A DNA stretch of 64,000 nucleotides from Clostridium acetobutylicum ATCC 824. Lineage in GTDB: Bacteria > Bacillota > Clostridia > Clostridiales > Clostridiaceae. Below are positions 42,851 through 53,922 of this stretch, in pieces. Both the position numbers and the translations under genes were made by a program. The notes below the pieces were generated by a model. It worked only from the letters and a program-made list of their open reading frames with translations. It had not been told where the DNA came from and ran no database searches. Position 1 is the stretch's first letter. Each line of letters begins with the position of its first letter. The stretch covers positions 530,001 through 594,000 of the forward strand of contig NC_003030.1 of the NCBI RefSeq assembly GCF_000008765.1, given 5' to 3'.

Positions 42851-44155
42851 ATGAATATTGCGGTTCAGACACTACGAGCTCTGGCTGAGACGATAGTTAC
42901 TCCTTCTTATCTTTTAACAATCATTGTTATAATGATAATGTTTTATATGAAGAACAGAAGAATTTCGTTTATGCAGAGAATGATAATAGGTCAGAATATA
43001 GAGTCGCCTTTCGAGCTTACATTGTCACAAATAACTCTAAGTATAATTGCTGGAGCATTAGGTAGTGTTATTCTTTCTTATCTTGGAGTTGTTTTTAAAG
43101 ATAACAGCGCAATAGTCTTGTTATTTTTAATTTCTGTAATTCTTATGTTTGCAGGAAGTAGGTTTCTATGTTTCTCTTATTCAGGGTCCATACTTGGAAT
43201 TATAAGTATAGTGATTCAATTTCTTTCAGTGAACAAAATAGCGGATGTAAGCTCTATAAAGTTTCTTGAAATTGATGTTGTAATGATTATGTCACTGGTA
43301 GGAGTACTTCATATTGTAGAAGGAATAATAGTGATGATTGACGGAAAATCTGGAGCTATTCCTGTATTTACAAATAGAGAGGATAAAATAATTGGAGGCT
43401 TTGCTTTCAAAAGGTATTGGGTTTTACCAATAACACTATTGTTTCTTTTAAATAATGCAGATTTAAATGGAACTGTTAATGTAGCGACTCCGGACTCGTG
43501 GCCTATAATTAGAACTGCGTTTACAGTTATCGGTAAAAGTGCTGTTATATCATTTATGATGTTTTATGGCATCATAGGATATAAGAGTGTTACATTTACA
43601 AAAAGCAAACGTAAAAAAACATTTATGTCAGGAATGGCTATAGCACTTTATGGAGCTGTTTTATTGGGCTTATCTCAGGTGCTTAAGCATAACCTTGAAC
43701 AGCAGATTATATTATGCTTGTTGGCACCTTTGTTGCACGAAACAATGCTTAGATTAGAAGCGTATTCTGAAGTGAAGGGGAAACCTAAGTTTGTGAGCGG
43801 CGAGGATGGAGTAATGGTGTTAGATGTAGCACCGAATTCTCAAGCCTATGAGATGGGTATAAAGAGCGGAGATTTACTTTTAGAAATAAATGATACAAAA
43901 ATATTTTCAGAGGAAGATATTACAAGGTCGATTCAGAATATGAGTAAATATATGTGGTTTAAAATAAAAGATGTACAAGGTAAACTGAATGAGATAAGCT
44001 ACGATAAATTTGATAGGAATAAGAAACTTGGAGCAATCTTTGTACCAAAGGGAATGCCAAAGGAAAGTAAGATAGTAAAATTTGAACATAAATCTTTTGA
44101 TGATATTTTGGATAATGTTAATAAAGAGGATGAAAATAAAAAGGATCAAAAATAA
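42851..44155 (+). CDS. PDZ-domain polytopic membrane protein, MinJ-like
   Basis: 434-residue protein with about eight membrane segments (residues about 15-300), then a cytosolic PDZ domain (about 310-395, GVMVLDVAPNSQAYEMGIKSGDLLLEIND) and a charged tail. The architecture and the place after ftsE-ftsX-ctp match Bacillus MinJ, which bridges DivIVA and MinD in division-site selection. Sequence identity is not judged; orthology is inferred from layout. ATG 42851 is 12 bases after GAGGAG. Confidence 0.78.
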   Translation: MNIAVQTLRALAETIVTPSYLLTIIVIMIMFYMKNRRISFMQRMIIGQNIESPFELTLSQITLSIIAGALGSVILSYLGVVFKDNSAIVLLFLISVILMFAGSRFLCFSYSGSILGIISIVIQFLSVNKIADVSSIKFLEIDVVMIMSLVGVLHIVEGIIVMIDGKSGAIPVFTNREDKIIGGFAFKRYWVLPITLLFLLNNADLNGTVNVATPDSWPIIRTAFTVIGKSAVISFMMFYGIIGYKSVTFTKSKRKKTFMSGMAIALYGAVLLGLSQVLKHNLEQQIILCLLAPLLHETMLRLEAYSEVKGKPKFVSGEDGVMVLDVAPNSQAYEMGIKSGDLLLEINDTKIFSEEDITRSIQNMSKYMWFKIKDVQGKLNEISYDKFDRNKKLGAIFVPKGMPKESKIVKFEHKSFDDILDNVNKEDENKKDQK

Positions 44156-44221
44156 AAGATGTTATAGTAAATAAAATGGACCCTATATAGGGTCCATTTT
44201 AAAGCTATAACATCTTTTATT
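44151..44221. terminator. 71-bp perfect bidirectional terminator (nested palindromes)
   Basis: The outer arms 44151-44167 and 44205-44221 pair perfectly over 17 bp. Inside is a 30-bp perfect palindrome (44172-44201) centred on TATATA. T-runs flank both sides. It separates the convergent MinJ-like gene and uppP and overlaps the stop of the former. Confidence 0.92.
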
Positions 44222-44222
44222 T

Positions 44223-45047
44223 TTATACTATAAGAAAATACACTAGAACAGCACATCCTAGAATGATTCTGTACCACCCAAAAGCTTTGAAATCATGCCT
44301 TTTAATATATATCATGAGGAACTTTATAGCCAATATTGAAACAATAAAGGCAGATAGCATTCCTATGAATAATATGGTTATTTCAGTTGAAGTGAAGTGA
44401 AGACCAAATTTGAATAGTTTTAATAAGCTTGCCCCAAACATAACTGGAATTGCAAGAAAAAAGGTGTATTCAGCAGCTACAGTCCTTGATACTCCAATTA
44501 AAAGTGCACCTACAATTGTGGCGCCAGAACGTGATGTCCCGGGAAATACAGCAGCTATAAGTTGAAATATTCCAATTAGCACAGCGGTTGTGTAAGTTAT
44601 CTCGGAAATAGATGTAATTCTAGGATGTTTACCTTTATTATGATTTTCAATCATTATGAATAGAATACCAAATGAAATTAGAGTAATAGAAACTGTTTGG
44701 TAATTATAAAAAAGAGCGTCTATTTTATCATCAAAAGGAATGCCTACGATAGTGGCAGGAATACATGAAATAATTATTTTTATCCACATGGATACAACGT
44801 CTTTTTTTAAATAAAAACCTCCATTTAGAGAAAATGGTATGAGTTTATTAAAATAAAGTAGCACAACAGATAAAATTGCGCCTAATTGTATGACAACTAA
44901 AAATACCTGTTTAAAAGCTTCTGTTACATTTAATCGTATAAACTCATTAACTAGTATCATATGTCCTGTGCTGCTTATTGGCAGCCATTCTGTAATTCCT
45001 TCGACAATTCCAAGGAAAATTGCTTTTAATATTTCGATATGTTCCAT
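44223..45047 (-). CDS. uppP: Undecaprenyl-diphosphatase (BacA)
   Basis: 274-residue membrane enzyme with about eight helices that recycles the lipid carrier of wall synthesis; high levels give bacitracin resistance. The two signature motifs are [18 protein letters not shown] near the N-terminus and [10 protein letters not shown] near residue 170. ATG after GGGAGGAT. It is convergent with the MinJ-like gene and divergent from uvrB. Confidence 0.96.
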   Translation of the reverse strand: MEHIEILKAIFLGIVEGITEWLPISSTGHMILVNEFIRLNVTEAFKQVFLVVIQLGAILSVVLLYFNKLIPFSLNGGFYLKKDVVSMWIKIIISCIPATIVGIPFDDKIDALFYNYQTVSITLISFGILFIMIENHNKGKHPRITSISEITYTTAVLIGIFQLIAAVFPGTSRSGATIVGALLIGVSRTVAAEYTFFLAIPVMFGASLLKLFKFGLHFTSTEITILFIGMLSAFIVSILAIKFLMIYIKRHDFKAFGWYRIILGCAVLVYFLIV

Positions 45048-45259
45048 AATATCCTCCCGTATTTATGTTTTTAATATGCAAACAGTTTTACAATTGACAT
45101 AAAGATTGCCATGGCAGAAAGTACTATGCCAATTTCTATGTGCTATTAGTGCAAGTTATGCTTACTTGTGGTATATTTATATTTTTAATTGACAATAGAT
45201 ATAACTAATATTAAAATTATATATTATAATACGAACAAATGTTTGATGGAGATGGTGTA

Positions 45260-47260
45260 ATGGGCACATTTAAAATAAATTCAGCGTTTAAGCCTACTGG
45301 TGACCAACCACAGGCTATAGCAAGCATAGTTAATGGAATAAAAAATAATAATAAGTGGCAAACACTTTTAGGAGTTACTGGATCAGGAAAGACTTTTACT
45401 ATGGCAAATATAATAGAAAAGGTTCAAAAGCCAACACTAGTAATTGCACATAATAAAACTTTAGCAGCTCAGTTATGTTCAGAATTTAGAGATTTTTTTC
45501 CGGATAGTTCTGTTGAATATTTCGTATCTTACTATGATTATTATCAACCAGAAGCATATGTTGCACAAACAGATACTTATATAGAAAAAGATGCTTCTAT
45601 AAATGATGAAATAGATAAATTAAGGCATTCTGCTACCTCAGCTCTTTTTGAGAGAAGAGATGTAATTGTTGTAGCATCGGTTTCTTGTATATATGGATTA
45701 GGTAATCCAGAGGAATACAAAAAACTTTCTATATCACTTAGGACAGGAATGAATAAAGATAGAGATGAGATTCTAGAAAAGCTGGTTGAAATGCAATATG
45801 AAAGAAATGAAATAAATTTTGTTAGAGGTACCTTTAAAGTCAAAGGTGACACCATAGATATATTTCCAGCAGGATCAACAAGCAGTGCTATAAGGGTAGA
45901 GCTATTTGGTGATGAAATAGATAAAATAAAAGAATTTGACGTTCTTACAGGAAATACAATAAAAACATTAAAGCATACAGTTATTTTTCCAGCATCTCAC
46001 TTTGCAACTTCAAGTGATAAAATTGAAGAAGCGATAAAGCAAATTGAGATTGAACTAGAGGAAAGACTTAGAGAGCTTAATTCGGAGGATAAACTTCTTG
46101 AAGCTCAAAGGTTAAAGCAAAGGACTAACTTTGATATTGAAATGATGAGAGAAGTTGGATATTGTACTGGAATAGAAAACTATTCTAGGATAATGGATGG
46201 AAGGCAAAAAGGAGAACCACCTAAAACCCTTATTGATTACTTCCCAGATGATTTTCTTATGTTTATAGATGAAAGCCATGTAACTCTTCCGCAGGTAAAA
46301 GCAATGTATGGAGGAGATAGATCTCGAAAAAATTCTTTAGTTGATTATGGTTTTAGATTGCCAAGTGCTTATGACAACAGACCTCTTAAATTTGATGAAT
46401 TTGAAGAAAAAATAAATCAGATTGTATTTGTAAGTGCTACCCCTTCAAACTATGAACTGGATCATTCAGAAAATATAGCAGAGCAGGTTATAAGACCAAC
46501 GGGACTCCTTGATCCAGAAATAGAGGTAAGGCCTACTAAGGGTCAAATTGATGATCTTTATTCAGAAATAAAGAACACAATTCAAAATGGTTTTAGAATT
46601 TTGGTTACTACTCTTACAAAGAAAATGGCAGAGGATTTAACAGATTATCTTAAGGATTTAGGAATAAAAACTACCTATATGCATTCTGACATAGATACAT
46701 TGGAGAGAATGAAGATAATAAAAGACGTAAGAACAGGAGAATTTGATGTTTTAGTTGGAATAAATCTTTTAAGAGAGGGACTTGATATTCCTGAAGTTGC
46801 ACTAGTGGCAATACTTGATGCAGATAAAGAAGGATTCTTAAGGTCAGAAAGATCTCTTATTCAAACAATTGGAAGGGCGGCTAGAAATTCCGAAAGCAGA
46901 GTAATAATGTATGGAGATAAAATAACCGATGCTATGGGAAAGGCAATAAGTGAAACAAAAAGAAGAAGAAAAATACAGATAGAATACAATGAAAAGAATG
47001 GAATAAAGCCTACTACAATTAAAAAAGCAGTAAGAGATGTTATAGGTATAAGTGAAGTAGCAGAGGGAAAAACAGAATATAAGAGTATGGATGAGGCAGT
47101 AAAAGCTGATAATAAGAATATAGATAAATTAATAAAAGAATTTGAAAAGGAAATGAAAGAGGCTGCTAAAGAACTTCAATTTGAGAAAGCAGCGTACTTT
47201 AGAGATAAAGTAAATGAGCTTAAGAAAAAATTAAATGAAAACGAAGAGGTAATAAAATAA
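45260..47260 (+). CDS. uvrB: Excinuclease ABC subunit B
   Basis: 666-residue damage-verification helicase of nucleotide excision repair. Walker A GVTGSGKT, the beta-hairpin [29 protein letters not shown] and the C-terminal UVR domain ([13 protein letters not shown]-like) are present. I start at ATG 45260 ([18 protein letters not shown]), preceded by GGAGATGG; the ATG at 45239 has no SD. The stop overlaps the uvrA start by one base. Confidence 0.97.
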   Translation: MGTFKINSAFKPTGDQPQAIASIVNGIKNNNKWQTLLGVTGSGKTFTMANIIEKVQKPTLVIAHNKTLAAQLCSEFRDFFPDSSVEYFVSYYDYYQPEAYVAQTDTYIEKDASINDEIDKLRHSATSALFERRDVIVVASVSCIYGLGNPEEYKKLSISLRTGMNKDRDEILEKLVEMQYERNEINFVRGTFKVKGDTIDIFPAGSTSSAIRVELFGDEIDKIKEFDVLTGNTIKTLKHTVIFPASHFATSSDKIEEAIKQIEIELEERLRELNSEDKLLEAQRLKQRTNFDIEMMREVGYCTGIENYSRIMDGRQKGEPPKTLIDYFPDDFLMFIDESHVTLPQVKAMYGGDRSRKNSLVDYGFRLPSAYDNRPLKFDEFEEKINQIVFVSATPSNYELDHSENIAEQVIRPTGLLDPEIEVRPTKGQIDDLYSEIKNTIQNGFRILVTTLTKKMAEDLTDYLKDLGIKTTYMHSDIDTLERMKIIKDVRTGEFDVLVGINLLREGLDIPEVALVAILDADKEGFLRSERSLIQTIGRAARNSESRVIMYGDKITDAMGKAISETKRRRKIQIEYNEKNGIKPTTIKKAVRDVIGISEVAEGKTEYKSMDEAVKADNKNIDKLIKEFEKEMKEAAKELQFEKAAYFRDKVNELKKKLNENEEVIK

Positions 47261-50079
47261 TGAAAGATAAGATAGTAATAAAAGGCGCAAAGGTTCATAA
47301 CCTAAAGAATGTAGATTTAACGGTGCCAAGAAATGAGTTTGTAGTTTTTACAGGACTTTCAGGTTCTGGTAAGTCTTCTCTTGCCTTTGATACATTGTAT
47401 GCAGAAGGACAAAGAAGATATATGGAATCCTTATCTTCCTATGCAAGGCAGTTTTTAGGTCAAATGGATAAGCCTAATGTAGAATACATAGAAGGTTTGT
47501 CACCAGCAATTTCTATAGATCAAAAGACTACTGGGAGAAATCCAAGATCTACAGTTGGAACTGTAACAGAGATATACGACTATTTAAGACTTTTATATGC
47601 TAAAATAGGAGTTCCACATTGTCCTAATTGTGGAAAAGAAATTTCTCAGCAGACTGTAGATCAAATAGTGGATAGTGTTATGAAACTTGAAGAAAGAACA
47701 AAAATTCAAGTGCTTGCTCCCGTTGTTAGAGGAAGAAAAGGAGAGCATACAAAATTAATTGCACATATAAAGAAAAGTGGATTTGTTAGAGTTAGAATTG
47801 ATGGAGAAGTATATGAAATAGATGAAGATGAAATAAAGCTTGATAAAAATAAAAAGCATCACATTGAAGCTCTAGTAGACAGAATAGTAATAAAGCAAGG
47901 TGTTGAAGGAAGACTTACAGATTCAGTAGAAACAGCACTTAAGCTAGCAGAAGGACTTGTTGTAATAAATGTAATGGGAAAAGAAGATATGCTTTTTAGC
48001 GAAAATTTTGCATGTCCGGATTGCGGAATAAGTATAGGAGAAATTTCGCCTAGTATGTTCTCGTTTAATGCACCATTTGGAAAATGCGATGTTTGTGATG
48101 GAATAGGAACTTTACTTGAAATTGATGAGGATTTAGTTATCCCTGATAAATCAAAAAGCATAATGGAAGGTGCAATAGCGCCTTGGGGAGAAGGAAGGTT
48201 AAAGGAAGAGTCATGGACTTTTGGTGTTCTTAAGGCGCTTTCAAAGAAGTATAAACTTGATATAAATAAACCAATTGAGGATTATGATGAGAAAACTTTG
48301 AATATACTTTTATATGGCGCACCAGATGTGCTTAAGGTTAACTATGTTAAGGATTCTCAGGAAATGGTATTTAATCACCATTATGAAGGCATAATTAATC
48401 AAATGAAGAGAAGATATATGGAGAGTAATTCTGATTACATAAAATCTGAAATAGAAAATTATATGAGTAACAATCCATGTCCAAAGTGCAAAGGAGCAAG
48501 ACTAAAAAAAGAAGTGCTTGCAATTACAGTTGGAAACAAAAACATATTTGAATTTTGTTCTATGCCAATAAGAGAAGAAGTATCTTTTATTGATACTTTA
48601 GAACTTTCAAATAAGCATAAAATTATAAGTGCTCAGATAGTTAAGGAGATTAAAAGCAGACTTGAATTTTTAATAAATGTTGGTTTGGATTACTTAAATC
48701 TTGCTAGAGAAGCTAGAACACTATCTGGTGGTGAGTCTCAAAGGATAAGACTTGCAACTCAAATAGGTTCAAGTTTAGTTGGAGTTCTTTATATATTGGA
48801 TGAACCTAGTATAGGACTTCATCAAAGAGATAATGATAGACTTATAGCAACAATGAAAAATCTTAAAGATATAGGGAACACACTTATTGTAGTTGAACAT
48901 GATGAGGATACAATAAAGGCTGCTGATTTTATTGTTGATATAGGTCCTGGAGCTGGAGAACATGGAGGAGAAATAATTGCGGCAGGAAGCTTAGAGGATA
49001 TAAAAAACTGTAAGGAGTCTATAACTGGTCAATATTTAACGGGAGTTAAAAAGATAGAAGTTCCTAAGGAGAGAAGAGAAGCAGGCAAAAACTTTATAGA
49101 AATTGTTGGAGCAAAGGAAAACAATCTTAAGAATGTAAATGTTAAATTTCCAGTAGGATTATTTACTTGTGTTACAGGTGTGTCTGGTTCGGGAAAGAGT
49201 ACACTTGTAAATGAAATACTATATAAAGCCTTAAATAAAAAAATAAACCGTTCAAAGCTTAATCCAGGAAAATATAAGAGCATTAACGGTATAGAAAACA
49301 TTGATAAGATTATAGATATAAACCAAAGTCCTATTGGAAGAACACCGAGATCTAATCCAGCAACTTACACAGGAGTGTTTGACATAATAAGAGAGCTTTA
49401 TGCATCTACTAAGGAGGCAAAGTTAAGAGGTTACAAGGCTGGTAGATTTAGTTTTAACGTAAAAGGTGGAAGATGTGAGGCTTGTAAGGGTGATGGAATA
49501 GTAAGAATTGAAATGCAGTTCTTATCTGATGTTTATGTACCTTGTGATGTTTGTAAAGGCAAGAGATATAATAGGGAAACATTAGAAATAAAGTATAAAG
49601 ATAAAAATATAGATGACTTATTAAATATGACTGTAGAGGACGCATTGAAGTTTTTCGAGAACCTTCCTAGAATAAAGAATAAACTTCAAACTTTAGCAGA
49701 TGTAGGGCTTGGATATGTGAGACTTGGTCAACCTTCTACTCAGCTCTCAGGTGGAGAAGCTCAAAGAATAAAGTTGGCTTATGAATTATCAAAGAGAAGT
49801 ACAGGAAAAACACTATATATACTTGATGAGCCTACAACAGGACTTCATACAGACGATGTTAAGAAGCTTATAAGTATACTTCAAAGACTTACTGATATGG
49901 GAAATACAGTTGTGGTTATAGAGCATAATTTAGATGTTATAAAATGTGCAGATTATATAGTTGACTTAGGACCTGAAGGAGGGGAAAAAGGAGGTACTAT
50001 ACTTTGCAGTGGAACACCTGAACAGGTAGCTCAAAATAGTTCCTCATATACGGGACAATATCTAAAAAAGATGTTATAA
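47260..50079 (+). CDS. uvrA: Excinuclease ABC subunit A
   Basis: 939-residue DNA-damage sensor with two ABC ATPase modules. The first has GLSGSGKSS, signature LSGGESQR and two CxxC zinc pairs (CPDC, CDVC). The second has GVSGSGKST, signature LSGGEAQR and the pairs CEAC and CDVC. It works as a dimer with UvrB. The one-base overlap ATAATG means translational coupling with uvrB; uvrC lies 4 kb downstream. Confidence 0.97.
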   Translation: MKDKIVIKGAKVHNLKNVDLTVPRNEFVVFTGLSGSGKSSLAFDTLYAEGQRRYMESLSSYARQFLGQMDKPNVEYIEGLSPAISIDQKTTGRNPRSTVGTVTEIYDYLRLLYAKIGVPHCPNCGKEISQQTVDQIVDSVMKLEERTKIQVLAPVVRGRKGEHTKLIAHIKKSGFVRVRIDGEVYEIDEDEIKLDKNKKHHIEALVDRIVIKQGVEGRLTDSVETALKLAEGLVVINVMGKEDMLFSENFACPDCGISIGEISPSMFSFNAPFGKCDVCDGIGTLLEIDEDLVIPDKSKSIMEGAIAPWGEGRLKEESWTFGVLKALSKKYKLDINKPIEDYDEKTLNILLYGAPDVLKVNYVKDSQEMVFNHHYEGIINQMKRRYMESNSDYIKSEIENYMSNNPCPKCKGARLKKEVLAITVGNKNIFEFCSMPIREEVSFIDTLELSNKHKIISAQIVKEIKSRLEFLINVGLDYLNLAREARTLSGGESQRIRLATQIGSSLVGVLYILDEPSIGLHQRDNDRLIATMKNLKDIGNTLIVVEHDEDTIKAADFIVDIGPGAGEHGGEIIAAGSLEDIKNCKESITGQYLTGVKKIEVPKERREAGKNFIEIVGAKENNLKNVNVKFPVGLFTCVTGVSGSGKSTLVNEILYKALNKKINRSKLNPGKYKSINGIENIDKIIDINQSPIGRTPRSNPATYTGVFDIIRELYASTKEAKLRGYKAGRFSFNVKGGRCEACKGDGIVRIEMQFLSDVYVPCDVCKGKRYNRETLEIKYKDKNIDDLLNMTVEDALKFFENLPRIKNKLQTLADVGLGYVRLGQPSTQLSGGEAQRIKLAYELSKRSTGKTLYILDEPTTGLHTDDVKKLISILQRLTDMGNTVVVIEHNLDVIKCADYIVDLGPEGGEKGGTILCSGTPEQVAQNSSSYTGQYLKKML

Positions 50080-50147
50080 TTATAGGGTATATTATATTAG
50101 AATGCACGCATTATGCTTGAAATTATAACGTAAGAAGGTGTTAAATA

Positions 50148-50627
50148 TTGGTTTCTGTATACAACATTAGTTCTTTGGCAGTGATTGGTGCAAGCCTAAG
50201 CAATATGAGTACAATTTTTAAGTTTGTTATAATAGCAATTGTATATCTTATAATCTTCACTGCCTTTAAGATAATGTATAAGGATATGAAAAATGGCGAC
50301 AAAAGGCCTGCCGCAAGTAGAAAAAGAACATTTGGACTTGAAGTTTTGGAACCTGGAATGAATAAAACCATAAGAAGAGGATCAGTTGTTCCTGTAAGTA
50401 GAGAAATAACAATTGGAAGAAAAGACGATAATTCCATTATGCTTAATGAAGGTTATGTTTCTGGTCATCATGCTAGAGTTTATCTCAGAAATAATCAATA
50501 TATTCTCGAGGATTTAAATAGTACTAATGGTACAGTACTTAATGGACAAAAAATAAAGAGCAAAGCATACATAAAAAGCGGTGATGAGATAAAAATTGGA
50601 AGCAGCCTTTTTAAGGTAATAGGATAG
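50148..50627 (+). CDS. Membrane-anchored FHA-domain protein
   Basis: 159-residue protein with a membrane helix (about 25-45) and a C-terminal FHA domain (about 80-159) with GRKDDNSI, SGHHAR and DLNSTNGTVLNG, the full phosphothreonine-binding set. TTG start after AAGAAGGTG. It is followed 11 bp later by ftsW and a PBP gene. I infer that it links a Ser/Thr kinase signal to wall synthesis; no kinase gene is in the window. Confidence 0.88.
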   Translation: MVSVYNISSLAVIGASLSNMSTIFKFVIIAIVYLIIFTAFKIMYKDMKNGDKRPAASRKRTFGLEVLEPGMNKTIRRGSVVPVSREITIGRKDDNSIMLNEGYVSGHHARVYLRNNQYILEDLNSTNGTVLNGQKIKSKAYIKSGDEIKIGSSLFKVIG

Positions 50628-50638
50628 GTGATAATTAA

Positions 50639-51841
50639 ATGGATAGTTTAAAGGATGAGAAAAAACTCTTAAGGTATACTTATTTTTTTTGTTTGATATG
50701 TTTCGCGAATATATCACTACTGAAAGATCCATTTGATGTGGGAGCTTTAGTGATGTTTGCTGTAATATGCTTTTTGATGGGATATTCTCATTTTATACTT
50801 AGAAAGTTTTTCCCTGATGGAGATAAATACTTGTTAGTATTTGCATGTATTCTTTCTTCCATAGGGATTGTTATACTGTATAGAATAAATCCATCATACG
50901 CAGTTAGACAGATAGTGTGGTTTATTGGCGGTATTGCTGTTTTTATATTAATTGTGGTGCTTTTGCCAGAGCTTAAAAAATATGATAGATATAAATATGT
51001 ATATATGGTGATATGTCTATTATTTATGGCTATGGCAACCTTTAAAGGAACAGAAAAAAATGGTTCTAGAAACTGGGTTTATATAGGTTCCCTTGGTTTT
51101 CAGCCATCTGAATTTGGTAAGATATTTTTAGTTGCATATCTTGCAGCGGCGCTTAAAGAATATGAAAACTTTAAACAGCTTATCGAACCAGCCTTCGTAG
51201 TAATGGTATCATTAGGATTCATGGTACTTCAAAAGGATTTAGGATCGGCACTATTGTTTTTTGCAATATCTGTAACTATGTTGTACATAGCTACAGCTAA
51301 AAAGAAGTATGTATTGGTATGTTTTATCCTGTTTGCAGTAGGAGCTTTTATAAGTTATAAAATGTTTGGGCATGTTAGGCTTAGAGTTATGATATGGGAA
51401 AATCCATGGCCTTATAAAAGCAATCAAAGTTATCAAATAGTACAATCCTTGTATGCTATAGCTTGGGGAGGATTATTTGGTACAGGATTGGGACTTGGAT
51501 ATCCGCAATTTGTACCAGTATCTGAATCGGATTTTATTTTTTCTACTATATGTGAAGAAATGGGAGCCCTTATGGGGTATGCTATAATGATTTTGTATTT
51601 CTTGCTTTTCTATAGATGTATGAGGGCAGCAGTTCGTGCAGAAGATAATTTCTCTAGACTTCTTGCGGTTGGCTACAGCGCCATGATAGGTGCGGAAGTA
51701 ATAATCATAGTTGGAGGAGTTACAGGAATGATTCCGCTTACAGGAATTACTCTCCCACTTATAAGTGCTGGAGGAAGTTCAATGATAATGATATTTGTTG
51801 CACTTGGTATTTTGCAAAAGATATCGGAGGGTGGAAGATAA
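50639..51841 (+). CDS. FtsW/RodA/SpoVE family peptidoglycan polymerase
   Basis: 400-residue SEDS protein with about ten membrane helices. Landmarks are NGSRNWVYIG, QPSEFGK, LQKDLGSALLFF, and a late GMIPLTGITLPLISAGGSS. SEDS proteins polymerise lipid II together with a class B PBP, here the next gene. ATG after TAGGTGATAA. Whether it is the division, rod or spore paralogue cannot be decided. Confidence 0.93.
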   Translation: MDSLKDEKKLLRYTYFFCLICFANISLLKDPFDVGALVMFAVICFLMGYSHFILRKFFPDGDKYLLVFACILSSIGIVILYRINPSYAVRQIVWFIGGIAVFILIVVLLPELKKYDRYKYVYMVICLLFMAMATFKGTEKNGSRNWVYIGSLGFQPSEFGKIFLVAYLAAALKEYENFKQLIEPAFVVMVSLGFMVLQKDLGSALLFFAISVTMLYIATAKKKYVLVCFILFAVGAFISYKMFGHVRLRVMIWENPWPYKSNQSYQIVQSLYAIAWGGLFGTGLGLGYPQFVPVSESDFIFSTICEEMGALMGYAIMILYFLLFYRCMRAAVRAEDNFSRLLAVGYSAMIGAEVIIIVGGVTGMIPLTGITLPLISAGGSSMIMIFVALGILQKISEGGR

Positions 51842-51842
51842 C

Positions 51843-53291
51843 GTGAATAATATTTCTAGTAATATAAAAAAAGTGCTTTTCATTTTTCTTGTTATATTTT
51901 TTGTTACTATATCTTATATAACTTATTTTGAGCTTATAGTTTCGCCTAAGATAGTTAATAACACTGATAATAAGAGATTATGGGCAAAAAGAAATGAAGT
52001 TTTAAGAGGAACTATTTATGATAGAAACAAAAAGGCTTTAACAAAGAGCGAAAGAGTAAACACGCTAACTCAGAAAAGAGAATATACTGGAGGAGCAATG
52101 TTTTCCCATGTACTTGGATATGTTAATCCACAGTATGGTTTAACTGGACTTGAAGCTAAATATGATCAGTATTTGATGGGTGCTGATGATCAACCAATTA
52201 ATCAGTATCTCATGGAGCTTATAAAGAACAAAGGAAAAGTTTCGCCTGAAGATAAAAGAGGTGAAGATGTTGTTACAACTCTTGACTACAATATTCAGCA
52301 GCAGGCTTATAATCTATTAGGAGATAACAAGGGTTCGGTTGTAGTACTTAATCCTAAGACTGGTGAAATACTGGCAATGGTTTCAAAGCCATCCTATGAT
52401 CCTAATGATGATGCTCTTAAAGCAAGCTGGGCAGCACTCAATAGTAATCCAGATAGGCCTCTTTTAAATAGAGCGGTATCAGGGCTTTATCCACCAGGAT
52501 CTACATTTAAGACAGTAACAGCAATTAGTGCACTAGAAAATATATCGGGAATTCAGAATGAAACCTTTAATGATCCAGGGCAATTAGTATTTAACTCAAC
52601 GGAATCCTTAAGAGATTTTGGTGGTGAGTCTTTTGGAGATATAGGCTTTAAGCATGCCTATGTTGTATCAAGTAATGTAGTTTTTGGTAAGATTGGACTT
52701 CAACTTGGAAATAATAACTTAAGGCAGACAGCGGAATCATTTTATTTCAATAAAAATATTCCGTGTGATGGAATTGTAATTGATAAAAGCAAATTTCCAA
52801 CTTTGAAAAGTTATGAGAAGGGGAATATGGCTCAAAGTGCTATAGGTCAAGCGAGTGTTTTAGCAACACCTATACAGATGGCACTCGTAGCTAGTACTGT
52901 TGCAAATGATGGAGTTATGATGAAACCACATGTTGTAAATGAGATTTTATCTCCAAATGGTGACAAAATAAAATCTATCGAACCGGAGAGTATAGGAAAT
53001 ATAGTGTCTAAAGAGAATGCGGCTACAATGAAGGATTTTATGAGAAATGTTGTAGAAGATGGTACAGGAGTAAATGCAGCGGTAGAAGGAATACAAGTTG
53101 CAGGAAAAACAGGTACAGCAGATCATAAGGTTAATGGAAAAGATGCTACACCTCACTCATGGTTCATTGGTTTTGCTCCTTACGATAATCCTCAAGTTGC
53201 TATAGCAGTAATTGTAGAGGATGGAGGACAGGGCGGAAAAGCAGCTGCTGGAATTGCATCTAAAGTAATCCAAACTGCTCTTCAAAAATAA
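51843..53291 (+). CDS. Class B penicillin-binding protein (transpeptidase)
   Basis: 482-residue protein: one N-terminal membrane helix (about 10-32), a short dimerisation domain and a transpeptidase domain with SxxK (Ser220-Thr-Phe-Lys223 in PPGSTFKT), SSN and KTGTAD. It cross-links glycan strands made by the FtsW-like protein. GTG 51843 after GGAGGGTGG, two bases after the ftsW stop. It is shorter than PBP2 or FtsI of rods (about 600-700), but typical of this FHA-ftsW-pbp cluster. Confidence 0.92.
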   Translation: MNNISSNIKKVLFIFLVIFFVTISYITYFELIVSPKIVNNTDNKRLWAKRNEVLRGTIYDRNKKALTKSERVNTLTQKREYTGGAMFSHVLGYVNPQYGLTGLEAKYDQYLMGADDQPINQYLMELIKNKGKVSPEDKRGEDVVTTLDYNIQQQAYNLLGDNKGSVVVLNPKTGEILAMVSKPSYDPNDDALKASWAALNSNPDRPLLNRAVSGLYPPGSTFKTVTAISALENISGIQNETFNDPGQLVFNSTESLRDFGGESFGDIGFKHAYVVSSNVVFGKIGLQLGNNNLRQTAESFYFNKNIPCDGIVIDKSKFPTLKSYEKGNMAQSAIGQASVLATPIQMALVASTVANDGVMMKPHVVNEILSPNGDKIKSIEPESIGNIVSKENAATMKDFMRNVVEDGTGVNAAVEGIQVAGKTGTADHKVNGKDATPHSWFIGFAPYDNPQVAIAVIVEDGGQGGKAAAGIASKVIQTALQK

Positions 53292-53300
53292 AGGTGAATA

Positions 53301-53909
53301 ATGACTGGTAAAACTCATGCTGGAATTGGTGCGGCGGTTGGAATAGCATTAGCGGGTAAATTACCCGGAGGATTTAATGCGGTGGGAATGGGGCTGATAA
53401 TTGCAGCCTCAATACTCCCTGATATAGATCATCCTAAGGGTATGTTGAACCAATACATATTACCTATAAAAAGTAAATTTATAAAAACTCTCTTTTATGG
53501 TTCTTTTGGAGCTCTTGTCGTATTTGGAAACTATTACAGGTTTCACATATTTATGCTTTATATTCTTGGCGCTCTTCTTTTTTTAATTGCAATTTCCTCA
53601 CACAGAAATGGTCTTATGCATAGTGCAGCTGGTATGATAGTATGCACTGTATTAGTCGGATATGTTGCCAATAGATACAATATACATGTTATTATATACT
53701 ATTTTATGGCAGGTTATGGGCTGCACCTATTATGTGACATGAGTACATCAAGGGGAATACCTCTTTTATACCCGTTTAAAAAGAAAAATTATAAGTTTTC
53801 ATATACCTTTAGAGTTGGTTCGGCTAAGGGTACATTTATAGAAAACTTTTTGATAATACTAAGCTTGTTATACATAATATATAGACTTCCAGTTGTCTTT
53901 AAAACCTAA
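53301..53909 (+). CDS. YdjM/DUF457-type membrane-bound metal-dependent hydrolase
   Basis: 202-residue membrane protein. THAGIGAAVG at the N-terminus, SILPDIDHPKG (metal site), SHRNGLMHS and LHLLCDMST match the YdjM/DUF457 family once called LexA-binding hydrolases. About five membrane helices. The substrate is unknown. ATG after AAGGTGAAT. It is ten bases after the PBP gene. Confidence 0.85.
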   Translation: MTGKTHAGIGAAVGIALAGKLPGGFNAVGMGLIIAASILPDIDHPKGMLNQYILPIKSKFIKTLFYGSFGALVVFGNYYRFHIFMLYILGALLFLIAISSHRNGLMHSAAGMIVCTVLVGYVANRYNIHVIIYYFMAGYGLHLLCDMSTSRGIPLLYPFKKKNYKFSYTFRVGSAKGTFIENFLIILSLLYIIYRLPVVFKT

Positions 53910-53922
53910 GGGGGGTAACTCT

